64,000 bases of DNA from Flavobacterium psychrophilum (lineage in GTDB: Bacteria; Bacteroidota; Bacteroidia; Flavobacteriales; Flavobacteriaceae): positions 1 through 64,000 of the forward strand of contig DZCQ01000006.1 of assembly GCA_022730285.1 (NCBI GenBank), given 5' to 3'. The notes below the pieces were generated by a model. It made no database searches. It had not been told where the DNA came from and saw only the letters and a program-made list of their open reading frames with translations. This document shows, one piece after another, positions 51,455 to 60,509 of the stretch. Within the stretch, counting starts at the first letter, position 1, and the number at the start of each line of letters is the position of its first letter. The position numbers and the translations under genes are program-made.

Positions 51455-54298
51455 TTAAAACCATTTTCGTGTAAATAGTCCTAACAAGGTTTTAGGATTT
51501 ATGGTAACTATGAATCGAACTTTTTCTTGGTAATTTTTTTGTCCCATTTCAAAACCATTACTAGAATAAACTGGAAAAAATAGCTCAAAATAACCAGGGA
51601 CTAAATCTAAATGAATTCCTGTATCGTACTTAAATTGCACATTTTCTCCTTTATTTTTATACAATCCCACATCAGCATACATCTCAATCCAATGCCAAAG
51701 TGAAGAAGTGGCATTTAGCGAAGTTATCCATTTATTCGCATACGGATTTGTAAATTTAGATTTAAAACCACCTTCAGCTATAATTATTTGCTGACTAAAC
51801 AAGCCAGAACTTTCAGACCTTCCGTAATAGTTGTAATCAAATAAATAATCGTTGGGTCTATCTAACGAAAAACTATAAAAATTAGAAACAGTATTATTGT
51901 ATAAAAAACTGCCTGCAAAAAATCGCAATCCAAATTGGTAATTATTTTCTAGTAATTTTCGGTATGCTATTTCTCCAGAAAGTTTTCCGAAGTCTTTGGC
52001 AAATTGTACATCGGTTGCAAAAACAAATCCTTTAATCAGCTCTGCCTTTTTGTATAAATATTTTACATTAAATATAGAATATTTTAAGGGAGAAGTCGCT
52101 GTACTTGTGGTGGTATATTTAGAAATATCTTCTTTATCTACAAAAACATTTCTGATGCTTAAAAACTGCCTTTTATTGTCTCGGAAATTTTCGTCTCGGA
52201 ATTTAAATAGCAAAGATGGCGTTATTTTAAAATAAGAAGCATCTTTAAAATAATGAAAATAAGAACTACTCAAACCGTATTTTATTTCATACATTTTTTG
52301 GTCTCGAAACTGGCTTCTGTACGAAAAACTTCCAGCTCCTGTTATAGATTTAGTTAGCGTAGAATAGCTTGGGCTTACATCATACGTGATTTTTTTTTCG
52401 ATAAAAGATTTGTTATTTAATCCTAACGAAATAATAATTCCGTCATATAAATTATAACCTATTTCAGGTAGATAAAAAATTTGGGTATATTCTGGTTCTT
52501 CAATATCTTCAAAAAAGTTAAACTTTATTGGTCTGTTGAACGAAAAAAAACCTTTTAACGATTTATAATTATTGCGGGAGTTAAACTCTGGAATTTCATT
52601 ATTATAATTCAATACAAGCTTATCTATATTTTGGTTCTTAATTGTAAAAATCGAATCTTTTTTTACCGGATACAACCAATTCGTAAATACTAAATTACCA
52701 TTTTTAAGTCCCGAAATAGTAATTGGCACAATTGCAGTGCTTTTGTTTTGAACAGTTACTTTAATGCTGTCATTATTATTTTTTAATTGTACTTTTTTTA
52801 ATTGATAATCTATTATATTTCTAGAATTAATTAGGTTAGAAAAAAACCAACTTACATCTTGATTGGCATTTTTTACAATACAATTTTCAAATATTTTTCT
52901 ATTTGTTTGCTCTGTTTTGTTTAAAAGCACAAATTCCTGAAAACTTTTTGTAACAATATCTTTTTGCAAATAATTATCTAAATATCTAAAACTCAAACCA
53001 GCCTTGTATTTTCCTGCAATTTGTTCGTTAAATTTAATAAAATTCACTTTAGACTGTCCAATATTTTGATCTAAATTATCTCTTGCCATTAATAAGTATA
53101 AATATTGGTATTGACTATTAAAACTGGTGTTAAATAACTTGTAACTTTTAAGAATTTTAAAGCTGCTTAAATTTCCTGAAAGTTTCAAATCAGGATGATT
53201 TTGGTCTATATATTTCATCATGACATACACCTGCATGGCATCAAAAATATATCCATCTTCTCTTTGGTTAATGTTTAACGAAGCCTTTAAATAATTGTAT
53301 AAATAGGCTTTTAAGAATTTTATTTCATACAAAAATTTGTTAGAAAAAGGACTTAAAAAAGAAGGCAATTGATTTAGTCCGTAAAAAGGACTTTTATCAT
53401 AGTCTGACTGGGAAATCATTATTTTTTTATGCTGAAAATCACCTAAATTACTAGTAACAAATTTTACAATTGTATCTATGACAATCATTTTTTCTATATC
53501 ACTTAATTTAGAATCTTTCAAATTGGTTTGTACTTCCAGAATATCGTTTGTGTAGGTTTTAAAAGTATTGTTTTTTTCTATAGCAAATTGAAATTCATTT
53601 CTGTTTTTTCCTTCAAAAACAGCTGTTTTAGTTTGGTTCGAAATAGTTTCGGAAGTTGCATTTAAATCGGATGTAATAAAATAGTCTTTTGGAGTTACTA
53701 AATTGAGGATTATTTTAGAGTAATTAGCATTGGAAATATCTTCAAAATCTTCATTGCTATTACAAGAAAATTCGCCATTTTTAGAAAGTCTCGCCAAAGA
53801 TAAAAAGCAATTTTTTAAATAATAATTTCCTTTTTCTTCGCCAAAATTTGTAAACTTTGCATTTGGTATTTTTAAGGTATAAGTTACCTCTATTTTTACA
53901 GATTGGTTGGGCAATAAAGGCACTTTTAAATCTATTTTAATCACATCTAAGTGATTTGAAAATCTGCTCCAAGCACACAAACTATCGTTTATTTTAAAAC
54001 AAGACAAAACAGTACTTCCGCGATCTTTGTCTGGAGACAAATGAAAGGAACGAATATATTGGTCTGAGAAACGCCTTCCTAAAGGAGAATATTTATCAGA
54101 AAAAGCATGATTCCAATCATTAAAAACCAATTCTTTTACTATTACATCAGAATTATTAATTATTACAAAATTTTGCTCAACTTCTAGTGTTTTTTCTACT
54201 CCATTTAAAGTCGCAGTAATAGTAGATTGTTGCTGTGCAATTCCTTGCAAAACAAAACAAAACAAAAACAACCAAATATATTGTGTAGATAATCTCAA
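51455..54298 (-). CDS. Exported M1-peptidase-like protein with C-terminal outer-membrane-like region
   Basis: This 947-residue protein has a signal peptide (~1-21, IWLFLFCFVLQGIAQ). Residues ~22-560 follow the M1 aminopeptidase-like layout, with a beta-rich N-terminal domain (LELARLS-type region at SLARLSKNGEFS) and then helices. At the place where the zinc motif HExxH would be expected (~335-350, LSPFSNKFLYEIKFLKAYL) there is none, and the following Glu motif is also changed (EDGYIFDAMQVYVMMKYI). Residues ~610-947 alternate polar/aromatic strands and end TLLGLFTRKWF, as in outer-membrane barrels. I read it as a non-catalytic M1-like domain fused to a membrane barrel. Function unknown. Convergence and length are consistent across the frame, with no frameshift. 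Confidence 0.6.
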   Translation of the reverse strand: MRLSTQYIWLFLFCFVLQGIAQQQSTITATLNGVEKTLEVEQNFVIINNSDVIVKELVFNDWNHAFSDKYSPLGRRFSDQYIRSFHLSPDKDRGSTVLSCFKINDSLCAWSRFSNHLDVIKIDLKVPLLPNQSVKIEVTYTLKIPNAKFTNFGEEKGNYYLKNCFLSLARLSKNGEFSCNSNEDFEDISNANYSKIILNLVTPKDYFITSDLNATSETISNQTKTAVFEGKNRNEFQFAIEKNNTFKTYTNDILEVQTNLKDSKLSDIEKMIVIDTIVKFVTSNLGDFQHKKIMISQSDYDKSPFYGLNQLPSFLSPFSNKFLYEIKFLKAYLYNYLKASLNINQREDGYIFDAMQVYVMMKYIDQNHPDLKLSGNLSSFKILKSYKLFNTSFNSQYQYLYLLMARDNLDQNIGQSKVNFIKFNEQIAGKYKAGLSFRYLDNYLQKDIVTKSFQEFVLLNKTEQTNRKIFENCIVKNANQDVSWFFSNLINSRNIIDYQLKKVQLKNNNDSIKVTVQNKSTAIVPITISGLKNGNLVFTNWLYPVKKDSIFTIKNQNIDKLVLNYNNEIPEFNSRNNYKSLKGFFSFNRPIKFNFFEDIEEPEYTQIFYLPEIGYNLYDGIIISLGLNNKSFIEKKITYDVSPSYSTLTKSITGAGSFSYRSQFRDQKMYEIKYGLSSSYFHYFKDASYFKITPSLLFKFRDENFRDNKRQFLSIRNVFVDKEDISKYTTTSTATSPLKYSIFNVKYLYKKAELIKGFVFATDVQFAKDFGKLSGEIAYRKLLENNYQFGLRFFAGSFLYNNTVSNFYSFSLDRPNDYLFDYNYYGRSESSGLFSQQIIIAEGGFKSKFTNPYANKWITSLNATSSLWHWIEMYADVGLYKNKGENVQFKYDTGIHLDLVPGYFELFFPVYSSNGFEMGQKNYQEKVRFIVTINPKTLLGLFTRKWF

Positions 54299-54423
54299 AT
54301 ATTGTAATTTTAGTGTGCAAGATAGCTTTTTTTTAAATTGCTAAAACATTTTAACCAAAACACTATTCTAATTTTACAAATCAAACGAAGAAATATTAAC
54401 CTATTTTTAGGGAAATAAATATT

Positions 54424-54452
54424 TTGAATTATAAAATAAAATAGTAAATTTA
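54424..54452 (+). promoter_or_regulatory. Likely promoter of clpC
   Basis: TTG (54424-54426), an 18-nt spacer and TAAATTTA (54445-54452), one mismatch from TAnnTTTG, 23 nt before the chosen ATG. Confidence 0.4.
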
Positions 54453-54475
54453 CATAATTGATATATACAAATAAT

Positions 54476-57022
54476 ATGGATGAGAATTTTTCACCAAGAG
54501 TTAAAGATGTAATCTCTTACAGCAAGGAAGAAGCCCATAGATTAGGGCATGATTTTATTGGTACCGAACATTTAATTTTAGGAATTTTACATGATGGGAA
54601 TGGCACAGCTATATCTGTTTTAAATAGTTTTTCGCTAAATTTAGATCAATTACGTAAAAAAATAGAGATATTAAGTCCTGCAAATCTTGACGCTATTACC
54701 GATAATAATAAAAGCATACATCTAACAACGCAGGCAGCAAAAGCGTTAAAAACAACCTACCTAGAAGCAAAAACATTTCAAACAAACATAATTAGTACAG
54801 CACATTTGCTGCTTTGCATCTTACGAAATGAAAACGACCCAACAACCAAGTTGCTAAATAATTTAAATATTGATTACGATATTGCCAAAGAACATTTTAT
54901 TACTATGACTACAAATGAAAACAATTACCAAGATAACTTTCCTAAAAACGAATCGTTTAGTGATGATTTAGGACAGCAAGAAGACGGATTTAAAGAAGGA
55001 AGCCTAAGCAATTCGTTTAATAAATCGAACAAAAAATCTAAAACTCCAGTTCTAGACAACTTCGGAAGAGACCTTACGGAAATGGCAGAAAACGGAAAAT
55101 TAGACCCCGTTGTAGGACGTGAAAAAGAAATAGAACGTGTTTCGCAAATTTTAAGCCGCAGAAAAAAAAACAATCCATTACTAATAGGAGAACCCGGAGT
55201 AGGGAAATCTGCAATAGCAGAAGGTTTAGCACTTAGGATTATACAAAAAAAAGTATCTAGAACTCTTTTTGGAAAAAGAGTAGTAACCCTAGACTTAGCA
55301 AGCCTTGTAGCAGGTACAAAATACCGTGGACAATTTGAAGAACGTATGAAGGCAGTAATGAACGAATTAGAAAAAAATGACGACATTATTCTATTCATAG
55401 ACGAAATACACACTATAGTAGGTGCTGGTGGAGCTGCGGGATCGCTAGATGCTTCTAACATGTTTAAACCAGCATTAGCACGTGGTGAAATTCAATGCAT
55501 TGGTGCTACTACACTAGATGAATATCGCCAATACATAGAAAAAGATGGTGCGTTAGAAAGACGTTTTCAAAAAGTAATTGTAGAACCGACTTCGGTAGAA
55601 GAAACAATAACAATTCTGCACAATATTAAAGACAAGTACGAAAGCCATCATATTGTAACTTTTACAGATGAAGCAATAGAAGCTTGTGTAAAATTAACTG
55701 ACAGATACATGTCCGACCGCTTTTTGCCAGACAAAGCAATAGATGCACTAGACGAAGCAGGATCCAGAGTACACATAACCAATATTGAAGTTCCTAGTAA
55801 AATTATAGAAATAGAACAACAACTAGAAGAAGTTAGAATAATTAAAAATTTAGCAGTAAACAGACAAAAATATGAAGAAGCTGCTGCTTCCAGAGATACA
55901 GAACGAATATTAGAAAAAGAATTAGCAATAGCACAAGAAGAATGGGATAATGATTCCAAAAACAACCGAATTGTAGTAACCGAGGACAATGTTGCAGATG
56001 TAGTTTCGATGATGACTGGAATTCCAGTAAACAGAATTACACAAACCGAAAGTAACAAACTAGCACATTTACCAGAATTAATTCAAAACAAAGTTATAGG
56101 GCAGAATGAAGCTGTACTGAAAATTGCAAAATCTATTCAACGCAATAGAGCTGGTCTAAAAGATCCAAACAAACCAATCGGCTCTTTTATATTTTTAGGG
56201 CAAACTGGAGTTGGAAAAACACAATTAGCCAAAATTTTAGCAAAAGAACTTTTTGATTCAGAAGATGCACTGGTACGAATTGATATGAGCGAGTATATGG
56301 AAAAATTTGCAATATCCAGACTTGTTGGAGCTCCTCCTGGCTATGTTGGCTATGAAGAAGGCGGTCAATTAACCGAAAAAGTAAGAAGAAAACCATATTG
56401 TGTGCTTCTATTAGACGAAATAGAAAAAGCACACCCAGATGTCTTTAATTTATTACTCCAAGTACTAGACGATGGCTATATGACCGATAGTTTAGGAAGA
56501 AAAATTGATTTTAAAAATACCATTATCATCATGACTTCTAATGTTGGAGCAAGACAGCTTAAAGACTTTGGACAAGGAGTAGGTTTTGGCACAGCAGCTA
56601 AAATATCGCAAGCAGATGACAATTCTAAAAATATTATAGAAAATGCTTTAAAGAAAACTTTTGCCCCAGAATTTTTAAATAGAATTGATGATGTAATTGT
56701 GTTTAATTCTCTAGAAAAAGAAGATATAAATGCAATTATAGAAATAGAACTTAGTAAATTATATCAAAGAATAAAAACGTTAGGCTACTCATTAATACTC
56801 TCAAAAAGTGCAAAAGAATATGTTGCAAGCAAAGGTTTTGATAAGCAATACGGGGCAAGACCTTTAAAAAGAGCCATTCAAAAATATGTGGAAGATGCCT
56901 TAGCAGAAGAAATAATTACTTCTAAAATACAAGTAGGCGACACAATAACTATGGATTATCAAGAAGGCGATTTAGAACTCTCTGTTACAATAAATAAGGA
57001 AGAAGAAATTAGTAATTTATAA
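54476..57022 (+). CDS. clpC: ATP-dependent Clp protease ATP-binding subunit ClpC
   Basis: From the ATG at 54476 (MDENFSPRVKDVISYSKEEA) it has 848 residues; six extra codons are possible upstream but fall outside the conserved family start. The Clp_N repeat domain is at ~1-145, followed by a linker of polar residues. AAA domain D1 has GEPGVGKS (~240) and the IDEIHTIVGAG Walker B. A UVR-type/M domain segment lies around 455-500. D2 has GQTGVGKT (~577), VLLLDEIEKAHPDVFN and the ClpP-docking-type C-terminal region. With ClpP it unfolds and degrades misfolded proteins. Not clustered with other proteolysis genes; a terminator follows. Confidence 0.96.
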   Translation: MDENFSPRVKDVISYSKEEAHRLGHDFIGTEHLILGILHDGNGTAISVLNSFSLNLDQLRKKIEILSPANLDAITDNNKSIHLTTQAAKALKTTYLEAKTFQTNIISTAHLLLCILRNENDPTTKLLNNLNIDYDIAKEHFITMTTNENNYQDNFPKNESFSDDLGQQEDGFKEGSLSNSFNKSNKKSKTPVLDNFGRDLTEMAENGKLDPVVGREKEIERVSQILSRRKKNNPLLIGEPGVGKSAIAEGLALRIIQKKVSRTLFGKRVVTLDLASLVAGTKYRGQFEERMKAVMNELEKNDDIILFIDEIHTIVGAGGAAGSLDASNMFKPALARGEIQCIGATTLDEYRQYIEKDGALERRFQKVIVEPTSVEETITILHNIKDKYESHHIVTFTDEAIEACVKLTDRYMSDRFLPDKAIDALDEAGSRVHITNIEVPSKIIEIEQQLEEVRIIKNLAVNRQKYEEAAASRDTERILEKELAIAQEEWDNDSKNNRIVVTEDNVADVVSMMTGIPVNRITQTESNKLAHLPELIQNKVIGQNEAVLKIAKSIQRNRAGLKDPNKPIGSFIFLGQTGVGKTQLAKILAKELFDSEDALVRIDMSEYMEKFAISRLVGAPPGYVGYEEGGQLTEKVRRKPYCVLLLDEIEKAHPDVFNLLLQVLDDGYMTDSLGRKIDFKNTIIIMTSNVGARQLKDFGQGVGFGTAAKISQADDNSKNIIENALKKTFAPEFLNRIDDVIVFNSLEKEDINAIIEIELSKLYQRIKTLGYSLILSKSAKEYVASKGFDKQYGARPLKRAIQKYVEDALAEEIITSKIQVGDTITMDYQEGDLELSVTINKEEEISNL

Positions 57023-57043
57023 ATTGAAAAGTGTTTTTAAGTT

Positions 57044-57076
57044 AATAAATCCGTTGTAAAATATAACGGATTTATT
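57044..57076 (+). terminator. Terminator after clpC
   Basis: AATAAATCCGTT (57044-57055) pairs perfectly with AACGGATTTATT (57065-57076), 9-nt loop, with T-rich sequence following. Confidence 0.7.
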
Positions 57077-57105
57077 ATTTAGATAATACAAAGGATATAA
57101 TGTCT

Positions 57106-57206
57106 TATTTTGAATTACACAAAAACCACATAAACTATTGATTTTCAATTATTTAAATTTATTTTAATCCTTTTGACTTTATACATTAAAACTTTCGACT
57201 TACTTA
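57106..57206 (+). repeat. Dispersed intergenic repeat, copy B
   Basis: It starts TATTTTGAATTACACA and ends AAAACTTTCGACTTACTTA, the same ends as copy A at 22291-22386. It lies in the gap after the clpC terminator and before the RimB-RimK gene. The same order (terminator, then repeat) is seen at copy A. Confidence 0.7.
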
Positions 57207-57276
57207 GTAGCATTTTATACATATTTATAAAAAGGAATTTTTACATTTGGCTTTTTAATTTTTAAGAATAAATTAC

Positions 57277-58653
57277 ATGGAAATAGAAAAATTAATTCTA
57301 GGAAGTGAAGAATGGTGTTCCTTTCCAGAACTAAATATCCCACTTATTAAGGCTAGAGTAGATTCGGGGGCAAAAACCTCTGCTTTGCATGCTATTAATA
57401 TTTCTCCTTTTGTGCGGGATAATGAAAATTGGGTAAAGTTTGATATTAATCCAATACAAAACAATAGCAAAACAATCAAGCATTGTGAAGCAAAATTAGT
57501 TGATAAAAGGGTAGTAAAAAGTTCTAGTGGCTACAGAGAACAACGATATGTAATACAAACTACACTAAACATTGCAGGGAATAATTGGATTATAGAAATG
57601 ACTTTGACCAATAGAGATTCTATGGGTTTTAGAATGTTGCTAGGGCGTGAAGCTATGAGTGGACGAATTTTAGTAGATCCAGAAAAAAAGTATCTATTAG
57701 AAGAACCTACTTTTGAGACAATCAAAACACTATATGGAAACTTTCAAGAAGCAAAAAAAGGACTTCGAATTGGCTTACTAGCCAGTAATCCTCAATTATA
57801 TAGCAACAAACGCATCATGGAAGCAGGTGAAATAAGAGGACATGAAATGTTCTTTTTAAATATCAAGGAATGCTATATGAAGCTAGATGCCACAAATCCA
57901 GAAATACACTATCGTGGTGGGAAGGTCTTGGATAATTTTGATGCAATTATACCAAGAATCCGACCAAGTATCACATTTTATGGTTGTGCTTTAACTAGAC
58001 AATTTGAAGCACTAAAAGTATTTTGCCTAAATTCTGCATCTGCCATTACGCAATCTAGAGACAAATTATATTCCTTACAATTACTATTAAACCATGGAAT
58101 TGATATACCAACTACAGGATTTGCAAACTCGCCACTAGACACCGATGATTTGATAAAAATGGTAGGAGGTTCGCCACTTATTGTAAAATTACTAGAAGGA
58201 ACACAAGGAAAAGGAGTGGTACTTGCAGAAACTAAAAAAGCAGCAGAATCTGTGATAAATGCCTTCAAAAGCCTGAATGCTAACATATTAGTCCAAGAAT
58301 TTATTAAAGAAGCAAATGGAAAAGATTTACGTCTATTTGTGGTAGATGGAAAAGTAGTTGCAACAATACAAAGAGCCGCACTTCCTGGCGAATTTAGAGC
58401 AAATATTCATCTTGGTGGCTCTGCATCTGTTATAAAACCAACACCAGAGGAAAAAAGGATTGCAATTAAAGCAGCAAAAGCTATGGACTTAAAAGTTGCT
58501 GGTGTGGATATTATCAGATCTAGTAAAGGTCCGTTGCTATTAGAAGTAAATTCATCACCCGGATTAGAAGGAATAGAAGGAGCAACTCATAAAGATATTG
58601 CAGGAGAAATCATACAGGCAATAGAGAAAAATTTTAAATATAAATCTTTATAA
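57277..58653 (+). CDS. RimB-like aspartyl-protease domain fused to RimK-like ATP-grasp ligase
   Basis: This 458-residue fusion has residues ~1-135 in the 'ATP-dependent zinc protease' (RimB/Put_Zn_protease) fold, a retropepsin relative, with [15 protein letters not shown] (~28-42), [14 protein letters not shown] and [18 protein letters not shown] (~117-134). Residues ~155-455 are RimK-like ATP-grasp: [34 protein letters not shown] (~305), [15 protein letters not shown] and [15 protein letters not shown] (~430). RimK adds Glu residues to ribosomal protein S6 or makes poly-alpha-glutamate; RimB can cleave such tails. Having both in one chain suggests reversible protein or peptide glutamylation. 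Its stop overlaps the DUF421 start (TAATG). Confidence 0.88.
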   Translation: MEIEKLILGSEEWCSFPELNIPLIKARVDSGAKTSALHAINISPFVRDNENWVKFDINPIQNNSKTIKHCEAKLVDKRVVKSSSGYREQRYVIQTTLNIAGNNWIIEMTLTNRDSMGFRMLLGREAMSGRILVDPEKKYLLEEPTFETIKTLYGNFQEAKKGLRIGLLASNPQLYSNKRIMEAGEIRGHEMFFLNIKECYMKLDATNPEIHYRGGKVLDNFDAIIPRIRPSITFYGCALTRQFEALKVFCLNSASAITQSRDKLYSLQLLLNHGIDIPTTGFANSPLDTDDLIKMVGGSPLIVKLLEGTQGKGVVLAETKKAAESVINAFKSLNANILVQEFIKEANGKDLRLFVVDGKVVATIQRAALPGEFRANIHLGGSASVIKPTPEEKRIAIKAAKAMDLKVAGVDIIRSSKGPLLLEVNSSPGLEGIEGATHKDIAGEIIQAIEKNFKYKSL

Positions 58654-59156
58654 TGCATCAAATAATAGACATTAGCTTTAGGAGTATTATAGTCTATTTT
58701 TTTATGATTATTGCACTTCGATTTTTTGGGAAAAAAGAACTTTCACAATTAAATACTGCCGATATTATATTAATATTATTAATTAGTAATTCGGTACAAA
58801 ATGCAATGGTGGGTCAAGATACAAGTTTAACTGGTGGTTTAGTGGCAGCTTTAGTGTTATTTATTATCAATTTTATTCTAAAAAAAGTACTATATAATTT
58901 TCCAAGGTTAAAAGATTTATTAATGGAAAAACCTGAAATTTTAGTTCATAATGGCAAATTAGATTTTAAAACATTAAGCAAATTAAACATTTCTGATGAT
59001 GAGTTAAAAGAAGCAATGCGAGAACATGGTTTAGAACATTTTAACCAAGTAAAACTTGCAATGTTAGAAACAGATGGGAATATTAGCATTATTTCAGGAG
59101 AAAATACACTTAAACAATCTCATCATAAAAGAAGACTACACAAGTCATTATTATAA
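58653..59156 (+). CDS. DUF421 membrane protein (YetF/YcaP-like)
   Basis: At 167 residues this has three N-terminal membrane helices (~9-27, 35-55, 60-82) with the family's RFFGKKELSQLNTADIILIL (~23-42). A cytoplasmic alpha/beta domain follows, with EILVHNGKLDFKTLSKLNIS (~92-111) and EHFNQVKLAMLETDGNISII. YetF-like proteins have been linked to stress and spore-coat phenotypes in Bacillus; the biochemical role is unknown. Coupled to the upstream RimB-RimK gene by a one-base overlap and 11 nt from the next small membrane gene. Confidence 0.88.
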   Translation: MHQIIDISFRSIIVYFFMIIALRFFGKKELSQLNTADIILILLISNSVQNAMVGQDTSLTGGLVAALVLFIINFILKKVLYNFPRLKDLLMEKPEILVHNGKLDFKTLSKLNISDDELKEAMREHGLEHFNQVKLAMLETDGNISIISGENTLKQSHHKRRLHKSLL

Positions 59157-59167
59157 TTTATTGATTT

Positions 59168-59461
59168 ATGGCAAATAAAACATCACAACATATATTAAAT
59201 ACAGCTGCTAACTTACTTGGATTTTGTCTTTTTATTATAACCTCGTTGCATTTTACTAATAAAACAGAAAATAAATCTTTAGACCAATTATCCTCTGTAA
59301 TAGCCTTATTTCTAACTGTTTCGTGTATTTTTTCTTTTATATCTATAAGAACAGAAAAAATAAAAAAGGAAATCTTATTTGAAAAAATAGCAGAAATTTT
59401 GTTTTTTATCTCTCTATTAGGAATTTTTATTATTATTATTCTACTTTTAATAAAGTTCTAA
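59168..59461 (+). CDS. Small three-helix membrane protein, unknown
   Basis: This 97-residue protein has hydrophobic segments at ~14-27, ~41-58 and ~73-95, the last almost entirely Ile/Leu/Phe. It matches no family I recognise. It follows DUF421 by 11 nt, so it should be co-transcribed with the RimK fusion and DUF421, and it is closed by a strong terminator. The coding call rests on its position in an evident operon, the ATG, codon use like its neighbours and the lack of a competing frame. Confidence 0.65.
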   Translation: MANKTSQHILNTAANLLGFCLFIITSLHFTNKTENKSLDQLSSVIALFLTVSCIFSFISIRTEKIKKEILFEKIAEILFFISLLGIFIIIILLLIKF

Positions 59462-59487
59462 TAATAGTTACAGAATAATATTTACTA

Positions 59488-59527
59488 AAAAACCATATTA
59501 TACTTTATTTTGTATAATATGGTTTTT
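59488..59527. terminator. Bidirectional terminator
   Basis: A 16-bp perfect stem, AAAAACCATATTATAC (59488-59503) with GTATAATATGGTTTTT (59512-59527), 8-nt loop; between the convergent small membrane protein and sucD. Confidence 0.8.
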
Positions 59528-59549
59528 AATTTTGTGAAATACAACAAAT

Positions 59550-60422
59550 TTAGCCTAAAACTTCTTTTACTTTTTTCCCTATTTCTGCAGGAGAATCTAC
59601 CACATGAATACCACATTCTCTCATAATTCGTTTCTTTGCCTCAGCAGTATCATCTGCACCTCCTACAATTGCACCTGCATGTCCCATAGTTCTTCCTGCT
59701 GGAGCAGTTACTCCTGCAATAAAGCCCACAACAGGCTTACGATTACCGTTTGCTTTTATCCATTTAGCTGCATCTACTTCTAGCTGCCCTCCTATTTCTC
59801 CAATCATCACAATACAATTTGTTTCTGGATCGTTCATCAATAATTCGACTGCTTGCTTGGTTGTGGTTCCAATAATTGGATCTCCACCTATTCCTATTGC
59901 AGTAGTAATCCCTAAGTCTTGCTTCACAACTTGATCTGCAGCTTCGTAGGTCAAAGTTCCTGATTTAGAAACTATTCCAACAGTACCTTTTTTGAATACA
60001 AATCCTGGCATAATCCCTACTTTTGCCTCTCCAGGAGTAATAATTCCTGGACAGTTAGGCCCTATTAAAGTACAATTTCTTTCTTTAATATAATTATTTG
60101 CTTTAATCATATCTGCCACTGGAATACCTTCGGTAATGGCAATAATAACTTTTATTCCTGCATCAGCAGCTTCCATAATTGCATCTGCGGCAAATGCAGG
60201 TGGTACAAATATAATAGTGGTATCTGCTCCTGCTTGCTCTACAGCATCTTTAACGGTATTAAATACTGGTCTGTCTAAGTGTGTCGTTCCTCCTTTTCCA
60301 GGAGTTACCCCACCTACTACATTGGTTCCGTATTCAATCATTTGCTCCGCATGAAAAGTGCCTTCGCTACCTGTAAAACCCTGTACTATTATTTTTGAAT
60401 TTTTATTTACTAAAACACTCAT
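59550..60422 (-). CDS. sucD: Succinyl-CoA synthetase alpha subunit
   Basis: This 290-residue subunit carries the phosphohistidine loop in the TCA enzyme that converts succinyl-CoA to succinate with GTP/ATP formation. Landmarks: [20 protein letters not shown] (CoA-binding, ~15-34), the [12 protein letters not shown] segment (~122), [12 protein letters not shown] (~178) and the active-site His in [13 protein letters not shown] (~247). Length typical. The partner sucC is not adjacent in this window. Confidence 0.95.
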   Translation of the reverse strand: MSVLVNKNSKIIVQGFTGSEGTFHAEQMIEYGTNVVGGVTPGKGGTTHLDRPVFNTVKDAVEQAGADTTIIFVPPAFAADAIMEAADAGIKVIIAITEGIPVADMIKANNYIKERNCTLIGPNCPGIITPGEAKVGIMPGFVFKKGTVGIVSKSGTLTYEAADQVVKQDLGITTAIGIGGDPIIGTTTKQAVELLMNDPETNCIVMIGEIGGQLEVDAAKWIKANGNRKPVVGFIAGVTAPAGRTMGHAGAIVGGADDTAEAKKRIMRECGIHVVDSPAEIGKKVKEVLG

Positions 60423-60456
60423 AACTATATATTTTTTGTTTTTTTATTTTGTGTTA

Positions 60457-60464
60457 CAAAAGTA
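60457..60464 (-). promoter_or_regulatory. -7 element of sucD
   Basis: Minus-strand TACTTTTG about 34 nt before the sucD ATG. -33 not clear. Confidence 0.45.
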
Positions 60465-60509
60465 TTAAAAATCCTTCTCTCTTTTTTATTTTTTTTATTT
60501 TTTTTACTA

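Noticed and set aside
54925-55461. 178-codon open frame antisense to clpC
   Set aside because: A shadow of the clpC coding sequence; Ser/Leu/Ile-rich composition typical of reverse frames, no conserved motif, and clpC is certain.
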